Assembly: GCA_021734645.1 (NCBI GenBank)
Contig: JAIPIQ010000005.1
Coordinates: 1 to 32,592 of the forward strand
Source: Fidelibacterota bacterium
GTDB lineage: Bacteria; Verrucomicrobiota; Kiritimatiellia; JAIPIQ01
Length of the DNA stretch: 32,592 nucleotides
Direction of reading: 5' to 3'
Made by a program: the position numbers and the translations under genes. Shown here piece after piece: positions 23,934 through 32,592 of the stretch (position 1 is the first letter of the stretch; every line of letters starts with the position of its first letter). The notes under the pieces were generated by a model. The model ran no database searches, was not told the DNA's origin, and saw only the letters and a program-made list of their open reading frames with translations.

Positions 23934-24437
23934 GCCGCTGATGAGGGCGGCGGTGGTTTCGACCGCGGCGGCGGCTTCGGCGGGGGCGACGGCGATCATG
24001 GCGAAGACCATGACGAAGAGGGCGACGGTTTCGACGATGCCGAGGACCATCAGGTAGTTGCCGAAGCCCTGGCCGGTTTCGCTGAGGGCGTCGGCGCCGG
24101 CGGCGCCGCAGCGGCCCTGATACCAGGCGGAGAAGCCCATGGCGAGGCCGCCGAAGACGCCAGCGGCGATGAGCAGGGGCCAGGTGGCGGGCGCGGCGGA
24201 GGCCGCGTCGCGAATGGCATTCATGAGGATCATGCCGTAGATGGTCTGGGACAGGGGCGCGCCCACGAAGGCGACCAGGGTGAAGTTGGGCGCCTTGCCG
24301 GCGATTATGGCTTTTTTCCAGGGGCCGATGGCGGCCGGACCGGCGGCGCCGGCGCCGAGGGCCGAACCGATGGCTGCCAGACACAAGGCGGCCGCGCCGC
24401 CAAATCCACCCCACGCTTGCATTACTTCGGCTGTCAT
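23931..24437 (-). CDS. atpK: V-type ATP synthase subunit K (rotor proteolipid)
   Basis: The 168-aa product is a double-hairpin (four-helix) V-type proteolipid forming the membrane rotor ring. The first hairpin is Gly/Ala-rich (AAIGSALGAGAAG), then PLSQTIYGMI. The second contains SAWYQG and GIVETVALFV. Glu136 corresponds to the ion-binding carboxylate (Enterococcus hirae NtpK Glu139). Ser63, Gln64 and Gln107 match the Na+-coordinating Thr/Gln positions in that family, so Na+ coupling is predicted but not shown. The start is ATG 24437, with AGAGGA about 7 nt upstream on the minus strand. It is the last gene of the operon, 50 nt after atpI, and ends at the 31-bp repeats. Confidence 0.92.
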   Translation of the reverse strand: MTAEVMQAWGGFGGAAALCLAAIGSALGAGAAGPAAIGPWKKAIIAGKAPNFTLVAFVGAPLSQTIYGMILMNAIRDAASAAPATWPLLIAAGVFGGLAMGFSAWYQGRCGAAGADALSETGQGFGNYLMVLGIVETVALFVMVFAMIAVAPAEAAAAVETTAALISG

Positions 24438-24487
24438 TTGCTGTTCCTCTTTTCTTTCTGTTGGTTACGGTTTGTCGGCCGGCGGCT

Positions 24488-26266
24488 TCAGGCGTCCGGC
24501 GGCTTGATTATTGTTGGCGATTCGGTGGGGGCGGTGAAGGGCCGGTAGGGCCGGCCGGTCCACTGCATGCCCAGGTGCGACGAAAATTCGAGGGTATTGA
24601 GGCGCACGCCGTGGACCAGGATGCCGAGGCCGCAGAGGGCGATATTGAGGGCGTGGCCGAGGAAGAGCAGGAGGGCGGCGGCGAGGCTGCCGATGAGGGA
24701 GCCGAACATGGGGGCGAGCATGGTATTGAAGGCGTTGGCCACGGCGAAGGAGGCGGTGCCGACGGCGAAGAGGCGCAGGTAGGAAACCACATCGGTGAAA
24801 TTGCTGATGACGGTCAGGGGCAGCATGGCATGGTTGAACCATTCGGCCTTGAAGCGGCGGCGGGGGGTCATGAAGAGGATAATCAGCAGCAGGGCGATGG
24901 CCAGGAGCCCGAGGACCCAGCCGGGGAGATCTTCGTTGAGGACGAAGCGGCGGGCGACAAAATACATCACCCAGGTCGAGCCGATCCATCCCAGGTGGCC
25001 GAGGGCTTCGGTGGAGGCCCGCAGGCGCCAGGCATTCCACGCGTGGGCGACGGTGAGGTGGAGCGCGCCGATGAGGAAGCACAGGCCCATGAGATTGGAT
25101 TGGTCCTGCAGCCAGTGGCTATAGGGCAGGGGCAGGGCTTCGCGGCCGATGCCGAAGTAGGTTCCGGTGAGCACACCCCAGATGACGGTACAGCCGCTCA
25201 TGAGATAGAGCAGGTGGAAGGGATAGGCGGGGGCGCGGGGCATTTTATGGCGGGCCCAGGCGGTCAGGCCGATAAAGAGCAGGCCATAGCCGGCGTCGCC
25301 GATGAGCATGGCGAAGAACAGGCTGAGGAAGATCAGGAAGGGCAGGCTGATATCCACTTCCCGGTAGCCGGGCACGAGGCCGGTCAGCAGGAAAATCGAG
25401 CGGATGGGCCGGAGCCAGACGGGATTGCGCACGAGGGTGGGGGGTTGTTCCTGTTCGCCGGGTTCATCCAGGGCGAGGCCCCAGCCCGCTTCGGCGGCGG
25501 CGGCCTGGAGGCGGGGGGCGGCTTCGGTTGGCAGGTAGCCTTGCAGGGCGGTCAAGGCCCCGTGGGCCTGCATGCCGGCGCGGGCTTCGAGGAACTCGAC
25601 CTGGGGCCGGGCGGCCGCGCGGGCGGCGGTCAGTTGGCCGCGGGCGGCGGTCAGGGCGCGGCGGCGGTCGTCAATCCGGGTCAATTCGGCGCGCCATTGG
25701 GCGACGCGGGCCTCGAGGGCGGCCAGGCTTTCGGCGGGCCAGCGGACCGGTTCGCCGGTGAAGGGCGCGGGCGCGCCCCGGCTGAGTACGGCCACGTAGA
25801 GCCCCTCCTTGCGGCGGGCGAGGATGGACAGCGCCGCGCCTTCGGGCGTCACGAGGGGCGCTTTGGGGGGGACCACGTATAATCGCAGAAAGAGATTGTG
25901 CGCTTCGAGGCGGGCCTGGGCCGCGGGGTCGAAATCGCCGAGGGGTTCGAGGCGGGCGATCTCGAGCGCGTCGGCGTGGAGTGCTTCGCGGCATTCGGCT
26001 TCACGGGCCAGGCCGGCGAGCAGCTCGGCCAGCACGGTTTCGCTGTCGGCGGGGGCGGGGGCGTCCGCGGGGGGGCTTTCCGGCGGCAGGATATCGAGGG
26101 CTCGCGTCACGTCCCGCAGGCGCGTACGGGCGGTCTCGAGGGCGGCGCCGGTCGGTGGTTCGAGGGGATCGAGGTGCAGCACACCCAGCGCGCGCAGGCG
26201 CTCGAGCGCCGGGGCTGCGTGCGCCGCCAGGCAGATGATCGTCGCCTTCTGCATCGGGACAATCAT
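24488..26266 (-). CDS. atpI: V-type ATP synthase subunit I (a-subunit)
   Basis: The 592-aa subunit forms the stator half-channel. Residues 1 to about 280 are a soluble, partly coiled-coil arm; the rest holds about seven hydrophobic helices. Characteristic motifs are GDAGYGLL (323-330) and VVSYLRLFAVG, where Arg498 is the essential arginine facing the rotor carboxylate. Its start ATG 26266 overlaps the atpD stop (ATGA at 26263-26266), preceded by GGGAG. The length is slightly shorter than the common 620-650 residues. It partners with subunit K to carry the ions. Confidence 0.93.
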   Translation of the reverse strand: MIVPMQKATIICLAAHAAPALERLRALGVLHLDPLEPPTGAALETARTRLRDVTRALDILPPESPPADAPAPADSETVLAELLAGLAREAECREALHADALEIARLEPLGDFDPAAQARLEAHNLFLRLYVVPPKAPLVTPEGAALSILARRKEGLYVAVLSRGAPAPFTGEPVRWPAESLAALEARVAQWRAELTRIDDRRRALTAARGQLTAARAAARPQVEFLEARAGMQAHGALTALQGYLPTEAAPRLQAAAAEAGWGLALDEPGEQEQPPTLVRNPVWLRPIRSIFLLTGLVPGYREVDISLPFLIFLSLFFAMLIGDAGYGLLFIGLTAWARHKMPRAPAYPFHLLYLMSGCTVIWGVLTGTYFGIGREALPLPYSHWLQDQSNLMGLCFLIGALHLTVAHAWNAWRLRASTEALGHLGWIGSTWVMYFVARRFVLNEDLPGWVLGLLAIALLLIILFMTPRRRFKAEWFNHAMLPLTVISNFTDVVSYLRLFAVGTASFAVANAFNTMLAPMFGSLIGSLAAALLLFLGHALNIALCGLGILVHGVRLNTLEFSSHLGMQWTGRPYRPFTAPTESPTIIKPPDA

Positions 26267-26868
26267 GCCGCGCTCTCCCGGGTCACTGTTTTCTTCTTGG
26301 CAATCTTGCCGCGGACCACATCGGCGGTCTGCTGATCCCCCAGGAAAATCCGGATCACGCGAATATGCTCACGGCACTCGGGGATTTTGACCTTCTCGAA
26401 AAGATTCACGCGCTGGGTCGTCACGCGCAGCTCCTCGCGCAGGCGGCGCAGGGCTTCCTCGAGGACCAGGCGGGTCAATTGGAGGCTGACGGCATGCCGC
26501 AGGGCGGCGATGCCGTCATCGAGCCACGCGGCGGAGTCAAACGCATCGGGCCAGGCGCCGCCGAATTCCACCGCCTGCAAGATGGGGATATTGACGCCGG
26601 CCACGTTGCCCTCCTCGATGTCGAGGCGGGCGGGCTCCAGCAGGGGCGCCCAGTCGAACGCCTCGGTAAAGAGCCCGATCCAGGAATCCAGTCCCGCCTC
26701 GAACTGGTCGGCCTCCTCTTGCTGGGCGCGGAGCTTGGCCTCGAGTTGGCGGACTTCCATTTGGAGCTGCTGCTTCTTGAGAGTCAGGGTGGGCAGATAG
26801 CGTTCGAAGCGCGCCAGGGCATCCCGCTGGGCTTTCAGCTCGTTCTTGGTATGTTTGATCTTGGCCAT
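26263..26868 (-). CDS. atpD: V-type ATP synthase subunit D (central stalk)
   Basis: The 201-aa product begins MAKIKHTKNELKAQRDAL and FERYLPTLTLKKQQL, the typical N-terminal coiled coil of subunit D, and ends with a second helix containing RRLREELRVTTQRVNLFEKVKIPEC. It is the rotating shaft inside the A3B3 head. The start is ATG 26868; a longer frame from 26958 adds residues overlapping atpB and is rejected. The 19-nt gap to atpB shows no clear Shine-Dalgarno site. Its stop overlaps atpI. Confidence 0.93.
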   Translation of the reverse strand: MAKIKHTKNELKAQRDALARFERYLPTLTLKKQQLQMEVRQLEAKLRAQQEEADQFEAGLDSWIGLFTEAFDWAPLLEPARLDIEEGNVAGVNIPILQAVEFGGAWPDAFDSAAWLDDGIAALRHAVSLQLTRLVLEEALRRLREELRVTTQRVNLFEKVKIPECREHIRVIRIFLGDQQTADVVRGKIAKKKTVTRESAA

Positions 26869-26887
26869 GAAAAGAATAAAAAGGTGG

Positions 26888-28255
26888 TTAATCCGAGCTG
26901 GCAACGGCCTCGAGGTGATTACGTTCTTCCTGCCGGCCGTTATCGGGCGTTTCCGCATGCGCCTTGGGCCAGAACTGGTTGATCAATTTTGAGGCGATGC
27001 CGGTTTCGGCGGGTTCGAAGCAGTCGGCCAGCATGGCCCAGCCGCGGTCCAGGGCGGTCTCGAGGGGGATATTGACGCTCAGGTCCATCATTTCCTGTTC
27101 GAAGCGTTCGCCGTAGACCAGTAGTTTGCTGTCCCAGGCGCTCATGCGGAAGCCCATGGACTGTTTTTCGAGGGTTTCCTTGTAGCCGGCGTAGAGCTGG
27201 ATCATGGTATTCATGATTGTGCGGTGGTCGTCGCGGGTGGCGCCATTGACCTGCTGTTTGAGGCGGCTCAGGGAGCCGAAGGGTTCGATGCGGCCGTTGC
27301 GCAGGTAGAACTGACCTTCGGTGATGTAGCCGGTATTGTCGGGGACGGGGTGGGTCACATCATCGCCGGGCATGGTTGTGGCGGCCAGGATCGTGATGGA
27401 TCCGGCCGAATCGAAGTCCACGGCCTTTTCGTAGCGGGCGGCCAACTGGCTGTAGAGGTCGCCGGGATAGCCGCGGTTCGAGGGAATCTGCTCCATGGTG
27501 ATGGCGATTTCCTTCATGGCGTCGGCGAAGTTGGTCATGTCCGTCAGCAGCACCAGGACGCGCTCGTTCTTGAGGGCGAACTGTTCAGCCACGGCCAGGC
27601 AGATATCGGGCACCATCAGGCATTCGACTGTGGGATCGGCGGCGGTATGGACGAAGAGGACCGAGCGGGCCAGGGCGCCCTGTTCTTCGAGGGTTTCGCG
27701 GAAGTACAGGTAGTCATCATGTTTGAGTCCCATGCCGCCGAGGATGATCACATCCACTTCGGCTTGGAGGGCGATGCGGGCCAGGAGGGGGTTGTAGGGC
27801 TCGCCGGCCACGGAGAAGATGGGCAATTTCTGGGATTCCACGAGGGTATTGAAGATGTCAATCATGGGAATGCCCGTGCGCACCATGTTCCGGGGGATGA
27901 TGCGCTTGGCGGGATTAACGGACGGGCCGCCGATTTCGATCATGTTTTCGGTCAGGCGCGGGCCGCGGTCGCGGGGCTGGCCGCTGCCGGTGAAGACCCG
28001 CCCGAGCAGCGCCTCGGAGAAGGAGGTTTCCATGGGGTGCCCCAGGAAGCGAACCTTGGCGTCCGTGGGGATGCCCCGGCCGCCCGCGAACACCTGGAGG
28101 GACACCCGGTCGCCCGCCAGCCGAATAACCTGGGCCAGGCTGGCGCCCTGGGGCGACTCGACCTCCGCCAGTTCCTGATAGCGCACGCCGTCGGCCCGCA
28201 GGGTAATGACGTTGCCGGCGACTTCCTCGATGCGGTGATAGACCTTGTTATTCAT
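26888..28255 (-). CDS. atpB: V-type ATP synthase subunit B
   Basis: The 455-aa non-catalytic subunit of the A3B3 head contains [20 protein letters not shown] in the nucleotide-site region (no P-loop, as expected for B), then [35 protein letters not shown] and [21 protein letters not shown], the conserved B/alpha-like core. The YNPLLA version of the nucleotide-site segment resembles chlamydial/spirochaetal subunits. ATG 28255 overlaps the atpA stop by 8 nt and has GGAGGT about 9 nt upstream. Confidence 0.95.
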   Translation of the reverse strand: MNNKVYHRIEEVAGNVITLRADGVRYQELAEVESPQGASLAQVIRLAGDRVSLQVFAGGRGIPTDAKVRFLGHPMETSFSEALLGRVFTGSGQPRDRGPRLTENMIEIGGPSVNPAKRIIPRNMVRTGIPMIDIFNTLVESQKLPIFSVAGEPYNPLLARIALQAEVDVIILGGMGLKHDDYLYFRETLEEQGALARSVLFVHTAADPTVECLMVPDICLAVAEQFALKNERVLVLLTDMTNFADAMKEIAITMEQIPSNRGYPGDLYSQLAARYEKAVDFDSAGSITILAATTMPGDDVTHPVPDNTGYITEGQFYLRNGRIEPFGSLSRLKQQVNGATRDDHRTIMNTMIQLYAGYKETLEKQSMGFRMSAWDSKLLVYGERFEQEMMDLSVNIPLETALDRGWAMLADCFEPAETGIASKLINQFWPKAHAETPDNGRQEERNHLEAVASSD

Positions 28256-29981
28256 CCGCGCTGACCTCCGCGACCATTTTCGTCATGGTCTGTTCAATCT
28301 TTGCAAACTCCGGGTCGTCCTGGAGCACCCGATTCCAGTCCTTAGTGGTCTGGGTCAACTGCTGGAAGAAGGCGCGGGCCGCATCCTTGTCCGGGAATTT
28401 CAGGGGGGCGTCCAGGATGTGGCCGAGGCGTTCAAAGACATAGCTCTGGCGTTCGGCGCCGGTGGCCGCGTCCACTTCGTGGAACGCATCCTGTTGCAGG
28501 TAGACGGCATCCAGGTACTCGGCCTTGAGATAGACCACAAAGTCCTCGATCGAGGTGCCCTCCTCGCCAACCACCTTCATCATCTGGTTGACTTCGTTGC
28601 CCTGGCGCAGGATCGTCCGCGCCCGGCGCGCGGCTTCTTCGGGCACCACGCCGGGATACTTGCTCCAGCTTTCGAGGGGATGGATGGCCGGATAGCGCCG
28701 TTGGTCCGAGCGCTCGCGGGAGAGGCCCAGGAAGGCGCCGACCACCTTGAGCGTGCTCTGGGTCACCGGCTCCTCGAAATTGCCGCCGGCGGGGCTGACG
28801 GTGCCGCCGATGGTCACGCTGCCGATGCCGCCGTCGTGCAGCCGCACCACGCCGCCGCGCTCGTAGAAAGCGGCAATCACGGATTCGAGATAGGCGGGGA
28901 AGGCCTCTTCGCCGGGGATCTCCTCGAGGCGGCCCGAGACCTCGCGCAGGGCCTGAGCCCAGCGGGAGGTCGAGTCCGCCAGCAGCATGACATGCAGGCC
29001 CATTTGCCGGTAGTACTCGGCGATGGTCACGGCCGTATACACGGAGGCTTCGCGGGCGGCCACGGGCATCGAGCTGGTGTTGCAGATGATCAGGGTGCGC
29101 TCCATGAGGCTGCGGCCCGTGCGCGGATCTTCGAGCTCGGGGAACTCGCGCAGGGTCTCGACCACTTCGCCGGCGCGTTCGCCGCAGGCGGCCACGATCA
29201 CGATATCCACATCAGCGTGGCGGCTGATGATCTGCTGCAGGACGGTTTTGCCGGCGCCGAAGGGGCCGGGAATGCAGTAGGCGCCGCCGCGGGCCACCGG
29301 ATAGAACGTGTCAATGATCCGGACCTTGGTGGTCAGGGGTTCGGTGGGGCGCAGGCGTTCGGCATAGGCTTGGATGGGGACTTTGACGGGCCAGCGCTGG
29401 ACCAACGTCACCTGGGCCTCGCGGCCGGTTTCGGATTTCAGCCGGGCGATGGACTCATCGAGGGTATAATTGCCGGCCTCGGCCACTTCCAGGACCTCGA
29501 ATTTGCCGCGCCAGCCGAAGGGGACCATGATCCGGTGCTTGAAAATGCCCTCGGGCACGGTGCCCAGGGTGGCGCCGGCGGTGACCGTATCGCCGACCTT
29601 GACGGCGGGGGTGAAGGCCCATTCCTTGTCGCGTTCGAGGGCTTGGAGGTAGGTGCCGCGCTGGAGGAAGAAGCCGCACTGCTCGGCCAGGCGGGGGAGG
29701 GGATTCTGCAGGCCGTCGAACACCTGGGTCAGCAGGCCGGGTCCCAATTCAACGGCCAGCAGCTCGCCGGTGAACTCGACTTCGCCGCCGATTTGCAGGC
29801 CGCGGGTATCCTCGAAGACCTGCAGTTCGGCCTCGTCGCCCCGAATGCGGATGACCTCGCTCTTGAGGGTGACCTCGCCCAAGTGGGCATAGGCGACTTC
29901 ATTCTGCACCACCGGTTCGTGGAAGCGCACCCGCAGCAGGTTGCCGCTGACCCCGGTAATCTGTCCGACATGATTGCTCAT
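28248..29981 (-). CDS. atpA: V-type ATP synthase catalytic subunit A
   Basis: The 577-aa catalytic subunit has the Walker A loop GPFGAGKT (239-246), GER at 267-269, the [27 protein letters not shown] catalytic segment, and the V/A-type non-homologous insert (about 110-190) absent from F-type beta subunits. It hydrolyses or makes ATP in the A3B3 head. The start ATG 29981 overlaps the DUF2764 stop by ATGA. The core is full length with no missing key residue. Confidence 0.96.
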   Translation of the reverse strand: MSNHVGQITGVSGNLLRVRFHEPVVQNEVAYAHLGEVTLKSEVIRIRGDEAELQVFEDTRGLQIGGEVEFTGELLAVELGPGLLTQVFDGLQNPLPRLAEQCGFFLQRGTYLQALERDKEWAFTPAVKVGDTVTAGATLGTVPEGIFKHRIMVPFGWRGKFEVLEVAEAGNYTLDESIARLKSETGREAQVTLVQRWPVKVPIQAYAERLRPTEPLTTKVRIIDTFYPVARGGAYCIPGPFGAGKTVLQQIISRHADVDIVIVAACGERAGEVVETLREFPELEDPRTGRSLMERTLIICNTSSMPVAAREASVYTAVTIAEYYRQMGLHVMLLADSTSRWAQALREVSGRLEEIPGEEAFPAYLESVIAAFYERGGVVRLHDGGIGSVTIGGTVSPAGGNFEEPVTQSTLKVVGAFLGLSRERSDQRRYPAIHPLESWSKYPGVVPEEAARRARTILRQGNEVNQMMKVVGEEGTSIEDFVVYLKAEYLDAVYLQQDAFHEVDAATGAERQSYVFERLGHILDAPLKFPDKDAARAFFQQLTQTTKDWNRVLQDDPEFAKIEQTMTKMVAEVSADE

Positions 29982-30571
29982 ACTGTTCCGTCCTGTTCGG
30001 CTGGCGGCGGCGATTCGGCGCCCACCGCCGCGGCAAAATCGGGCGGGAGGGCCGCATCGCGCGCGGCGGTAAATTGTTCGCGTCCGGCGGCCGGTTGCCA
30101 GGCGGCCTGGCGGGCGGCCCAGCCCAGGCGCAGGGCATAGGCCATGACGGCCTCGACGCTGAAGGGCCGTTCCACGCCCACGAGTTCGTCCACCAGGCGC
30201 CAGCGCAGGCGGTCCAGGGCCTGTTCGCGTTCGAGCGGATTCTTGCGTTGGAGGGCTTCGGCGGCTTCACGTTCGAGCGCGGCGTCGAACCCTTCGTGGG
30301 GGTGGGGGGTGAAGGCGGTTTCGGCGGGCCGTTGGGCGGTGCGGGTGCGGGCGATCGCATTGCGCAGTTGGGTTTCGAGCGGGCGCCAGCGGCGGGCGAA
30401 GGGGTGGGGGGCGCTGTCCCAGCGGCCGGCGAGCAGGTCGGCGGCGCCGGCGAGGTCATCGGGTGCGAGCACGCCGGTGGCGCGCCGCAGAAACTCGGCG
30501 GCGTCCAGGGCCGGGGGCTCACCCGGCGTCAGGGTCGGCAAACTGGCCATGAAGTAGAAATACTCGCGCAT
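29978..30571 (-). CDS. DUF2764 family protein of the V-type ATPase operon
   Basis: The 197-aa product opens with YFYFMASLPTLTPGE, the YY(F/L)xASLP-type signature of DUF2764, and is rich in Arg and Ala helices. Genes of this family sit between atpE and atpA in chlamydial and spirochaetal operons (for example Borrelia BB_0095), where they may replace a stalk or assembly subunit such as C. Its exact function is unknown. It lies 48 nt after atpE, with no clear ribosome site seen, and is coupled to atpA by an ATGA overlap. Confidence 0.85.
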   Translation of the reverse strand: MREYFYFMASLPTLTPGEPPALDAAEFLRRATGVLAPDDLAGAADLLAGRWDSAPHPFARRWRPLETQLRNAIARTRTAQRPAETAFTPHPHEGFDAALEREAAEALQRKNPLEREQALDRLRWRLVDELVGVERPFSVEAVMAYALRLGWAARQAAWQPAAGREQFTAARDAALPPDFAAAVGAESPPPAEQDGTV

Positions 30572-30619
30572 GGGCTGAACATTCAGTCGGGGTACCGGGG
30601 CGCCATATCGTTCGGTGGT

Positions 30620-31273
30620 TTATTTCTCAGTGGGGGGTTGCGCCGCGTGCTGGGCGGCGGCGCGGACGATTTCGGCCAGATGGGGCCGCACGAATTGTGC
30701 CAGGGCCGCGGCCACGGCCGGGCCGGTGAAATCATGTTCGACGTGCGCGTCGGCCACCACGACCCGGAAACCGCTGAACAGCTCATTGTCCACCGTCAGG
30801 GTTACGCCGCCCTTGAAGGCTTCGGCCAGCCGCTCGCGGACGATGGTTTCGAGGGCGGCCCGGTCTTTCTCCGGCACGACCACTTCCAAGGGTTGGTCCT
30901 GGTTGGTGGTCGCCGCCATTTTCAGCAGCATCTCGCCGATCAATTCCGGCTGCAGAGTTTGGTCCACGGCATCCTTGATCAGGCGCTCGACCATTTCGGT
31001 CACGCCCTGGCCCACGGTCAAAATCAGATCGCGGGCCGCCTGTTCCAAGGTGCGGCGACTGCGCTCGGCAAAGGCCTGGGCCTCCTGGTCCGCGGCCGCC
31101 AGCTTGGCTTTGGCGTCCGCCTCGGCCTGCTGGACCAATCCCGCCGCCTTCTTTTTGGCCGCCGCCGTGGTCTCCGCGGCGGCCGTGTCGGGCTTTGCGG
31201 CCGCCTCCGTCTCGGCCTTTGCGACGGCCTCGGTCTGAATCGTGTCAATCAAAGCCTGTAATTCCGTTGCCAT
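30620..31273 (-). CDS. atpE: V-type ATP synthase subunit E (peripheral stalk)
   Basis: The 217-aa product has an N-terminal Ala/Lys/Glu-rich helix (about 15-90, AEADAKAKLAAADQEAQAF) and a C-terminal globular part, as in subunit E of the peripheral stalk. The start is ATG 31273 with AGGAGA just upstream. An in-frame start 30 codons earlier (31363) reads through the promoter and is rejected. It is the first gene of the seven-gene operon, behind a TATAGT promoter. Confidence 0.9.
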   Translation of the reverse strand: MATELQALIDTIQTEAVAKAETEAAAKPDTAAAETTAAAKKKAAGLVQQAEADAKAKLAAADQEAQAFAERSRRTLEQAARDLILTVGQGVTEMVERLIKDAVDQTLQPELIGEMLLKMAATTNQDQPLEVVVPEKDRAALETIVRERLAEAFKGGVTLTVDNELFSGFRVVVADAHVEHDFTGPAVAAALAQFVRPHLAEIVRAAAQHAAQPPTEK

Positions 31274-31426
31274 ACTGATCTCCTGTCGTTCCGGCGTTGC
31301 GCCGGCCTCCCCGTTTTTTGTCAATTGAGCAAGCACTATAGCGCCGGGATGGTTTGGCCGCAACCCTGAATCGAAAGAATCGAGTGAATCGAGTGAGTCG
31401 AAGAGAGGGGAATAGGGGCCGGGGCT
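31274..31426 (-). promoter_or_regulatory. Promoter region of the V-type ATPase operon
   Basis: On the minus strand TTGCGG (+ strand 31358-31363) and TATAGT (31335-31340) are 17 nt apart, a good sigma-70-type promoter. A stem CCGGCG/CGCCGG (31291-31305) lies in the leader before the ribosome site. The 9-bp repeats at 31368-31403 sit directly upstream of the -35 box. Confidence 0.6.
31368..31403 (+). repeat. Four tandem 9-bp units
   Basis: GAATCGAAA, GAATCGAGT, GAATCGAGT and GAGTCGAAG run head to tail between the dus stop and the -35 box of the ATPase promoter. They may be regulator sites or a neutral microsatellite. Confidence 0.85.
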
Positions 31427-32461
31427 CTATCGGGGCTGTTCGGGGGGATCGGCCAGGCGCGCGAACGCGGCGAGCAGGGTTTCCTGGTCCCGCAGGTTTT
31501 CGAGTCCGCGCAGGAATTCGCGGCGGCCTGGGAAGCCGGCCACATAGCGCACGAGGTGGGAGCGGAACTTGCCGCAGGCGGCGAACTCGGTGCCATGTCG
31601 CCGCAGGCGCCGGGTGCGGTCCCCGGCGGTCATATGGGCGGTGAGGGCTTCGAGGTGCTCTCGCACCAGGGCGACCAGGGCGGGACCTTCCGGCGCCGGA
31701 TAGGTCTGCCCCGCCAGGGCTGCGCGCAGCTCGGCGAAAATCCAGGGTTTGCCCACGGCGCCGCGGCCGATCATGGCGCCAGCGCAGCCGGTTTCGCGCA
31801 GCATGACCGCGACGTCCTCGAGGGTTCGCAGGCCGCCATTGCCCAGCACGGGAATCGTGAGGGCCTCGCGGATGGCGCGCAGGGCGGCCCAGTTGGGCGG
31901 GCCGGAGTGGCCGACGCTGGCGGGGCGGGCATGGATCGTGACGGCGGCGGCGCCGGCGGCTTCGGCGGCCCGGGCCAGGGCCAGGCCCTCGAGGTGATCG
32001 GGCGTCAGGCCGATGCGGGTTTTGACGGTTACGGGCACGGGGACGACGGCGCGGACGGCTTGAACGATTTCGCCCACCAGATCGGGATGTTGCAACAGGG
32101 CGACGCCGCAGCCCTTGTTGCGGATTTTGCGGATCGGGCAGCCGCAGTTGATGTCTATGGCGGCGAAGGGGGCGTGTTCGAGGGCGACTTGGGCGGCGGT
32201 GGCGAACGCGGCGGGATCTTTGCCATAGAAGTGGGCCACCACGGGTTGTTCGGCGGCGGTGGTGGTCAGGTAGTGCAGCGCCTGGGGAATGCGCCGGGCG
32301 ATGGCATCGGCCATGATGACTTCCGTATAGACCAGCGTTGCGCCGTACCGGCGGCACAGGCGGCGAAAGGGCAAGTCGGTATAGCCGGCCATGGGGGCCA
32401 GCACCAGGGGCGGATCGAGCAGCAGGTTTGGTCCGAGGGTAAGGGGGGGCAGCAGGGGCAT
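31427..32461 (-). CDS. dus: tRNA-dihydrouridine synthase
   Basis: The 344-aa FMN enzyme reduces uridine to dihydrouridine in tRNA D-loops. It shows the family signature LAPMAGYTDLPFRRL (about 21-35), DINCGCPIRKI with the catalytic Cys at about 108, VKTRIG, a TIHARP segment, and the NGG(L)RTLEDV and GAMIGRGAVGKPWIF phosphate-binding loops. The start is set at ATG 32461; an upstream TTG at 32473 would overlap the preceding stop. It lies just after the flavoprotein gene on the same strand, with no obvious shared function. It is a housekeeping enzyme. Confidence 0.92.
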   Translation of the reverse strand: MPLLPPLTLGPNLLLDPPLVLAPMAGYTDLPFRRLCRRYGATLVYTEVIMADAIARRIPQALHYLTTTAAEQPVVAHFYGKDPAAFATAAQVALEHAPFAAIDINCGCPIRKIRNKGCGVALLQHPDLVGEIVQAVRAVVPVPVTVKTRIGLTPDHLEGLALARAAEAAGAAAVTIHARPASVGHSGPPNWAALRAIREALTIPVLGNGGLRTLEDVAVMLRETGCAGAMIGRGAVGKPWIFAELRAALAGQTYPAPEGPALVALVREHLEALTAHMTAGDRTRRLRRHGTEFAACGKFRSHLVRYVAGFPGRREFLRGLENLRDQETLLAAFARLADPPEQPR

Positions 32462-32469
32462 GGCGGGGT

Positions 32470-32592
32470 TCAAGCGGGTGGGAGTGGATTGGGCGGCCGG
32501 TGCGTGGCGGCACCGCGGGCGGCGTCGCGCAACAGCTCGGGCAGGGCGGGATGGATATAGATCATGCGCAGGGTATCGGCGAGGGCGGCGCC
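32470..32592 (-). CDS. C-terminal end of dihydrolipoamide-dehydrogenase-like flavoprotein (partial)
   Basis: The last 40 codons run in from the right edge to TGA at 32472-32470 (minus strand). LADTLRMIYIHPALPELLRDAA matches the C-terminal dimerisation region of dihydrolipoyl dehydrogenase and related pyridine nucleotide-disulfide oxidoreductases, with the H-P-x-x-x-E catalytic His/Glu pair. The rest of the gene is outside the window, so a mercuric- or glutathione-reductase relative is not excluded. Confidence 0.6.
   Translation of the reverse strand, partial: GAALADTLRMIYIHPALPELLRDAARGAATHRPPNPLPPA

Noticed and set aside
26869-26958. 30-codon extension of subunit D overlapping atpB
   Set aside because: The extension has no family similarity and the normal subunit D start (MAKIKHTKNEL) is at 26868.

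Overview
The window is GC-rich bacterial chromosome. It most resembles the Planctomycetota-Verrucomicrobiota-Chlamydiota (PVC) superphylum, probably a Kiritimatiellota or Lentisphaerota member. The clues are prepilin-type and PEP-CTERM exported proteins beside formylglycine sulfatases and very large secreted glycan-active proteins, YDG/MBG/IPT-repeat surface proteins, and a V-type ATPase operon in the chlamydial/spirochaetal order E-DUF2764-A-B-D-I-K. The lineage is inferred from gene content. No rRNA or tRNA gene was seen.

Positions 1-2574 (+) hold the tail of a probable glycoside hydrolase, overlapped by a prepilin-like protein, then a PEP-CTERM protein with its own promoter. Positions 2575-16258 (+) form a glycan-degradation block: sulfatase, a 1634-aa LamG/CBM9-like/DUF6067-like putative hydrolase, a second sulfatase, a 1346-aa paralogue of the hydrolase, and a uroporphyrinogen-decarboxylase-family protein. 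The first three genes are joined by ATGA stop/start overlaps. The PEP-CTERM gene and the first sulfatase share a promoter-leader module with identical internal spacing. Together the genes look like a secreted pathway that desulfates and cleaves a sulfated polysaccharide.

Positions 16554-23733 (+) carry three closely spaced genes for a surface system: a YadA-head-like fibre protein, a 1570-aa multidomain protein with YDG, IPT and choice-of-anchor-D-like modules, and a predicted outer-membrane beta-barrel. This cassette lies between two direct copies of a structured repeat that share an identical 42-nt core, one just upstream and one just downstream. This is the best candidate in the window for an undescribed system.

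Positions 23931-31273 (-) are the V-type ATPase operon, whose rotor subunit keeps residues typical of Na+ binding. A tRNA-dihydrouridine synthase (-) and the C-terminal end of a dihydrolipoamide-dehydrogenase-like flavoprotein (-) close the window. Several spacers contain unrelated short tandem repeats: a CCCCTAA heptamer x5, GACGC/GCGTC heptamers, a 31-bp unit x3 and a 9-bp unit x4.
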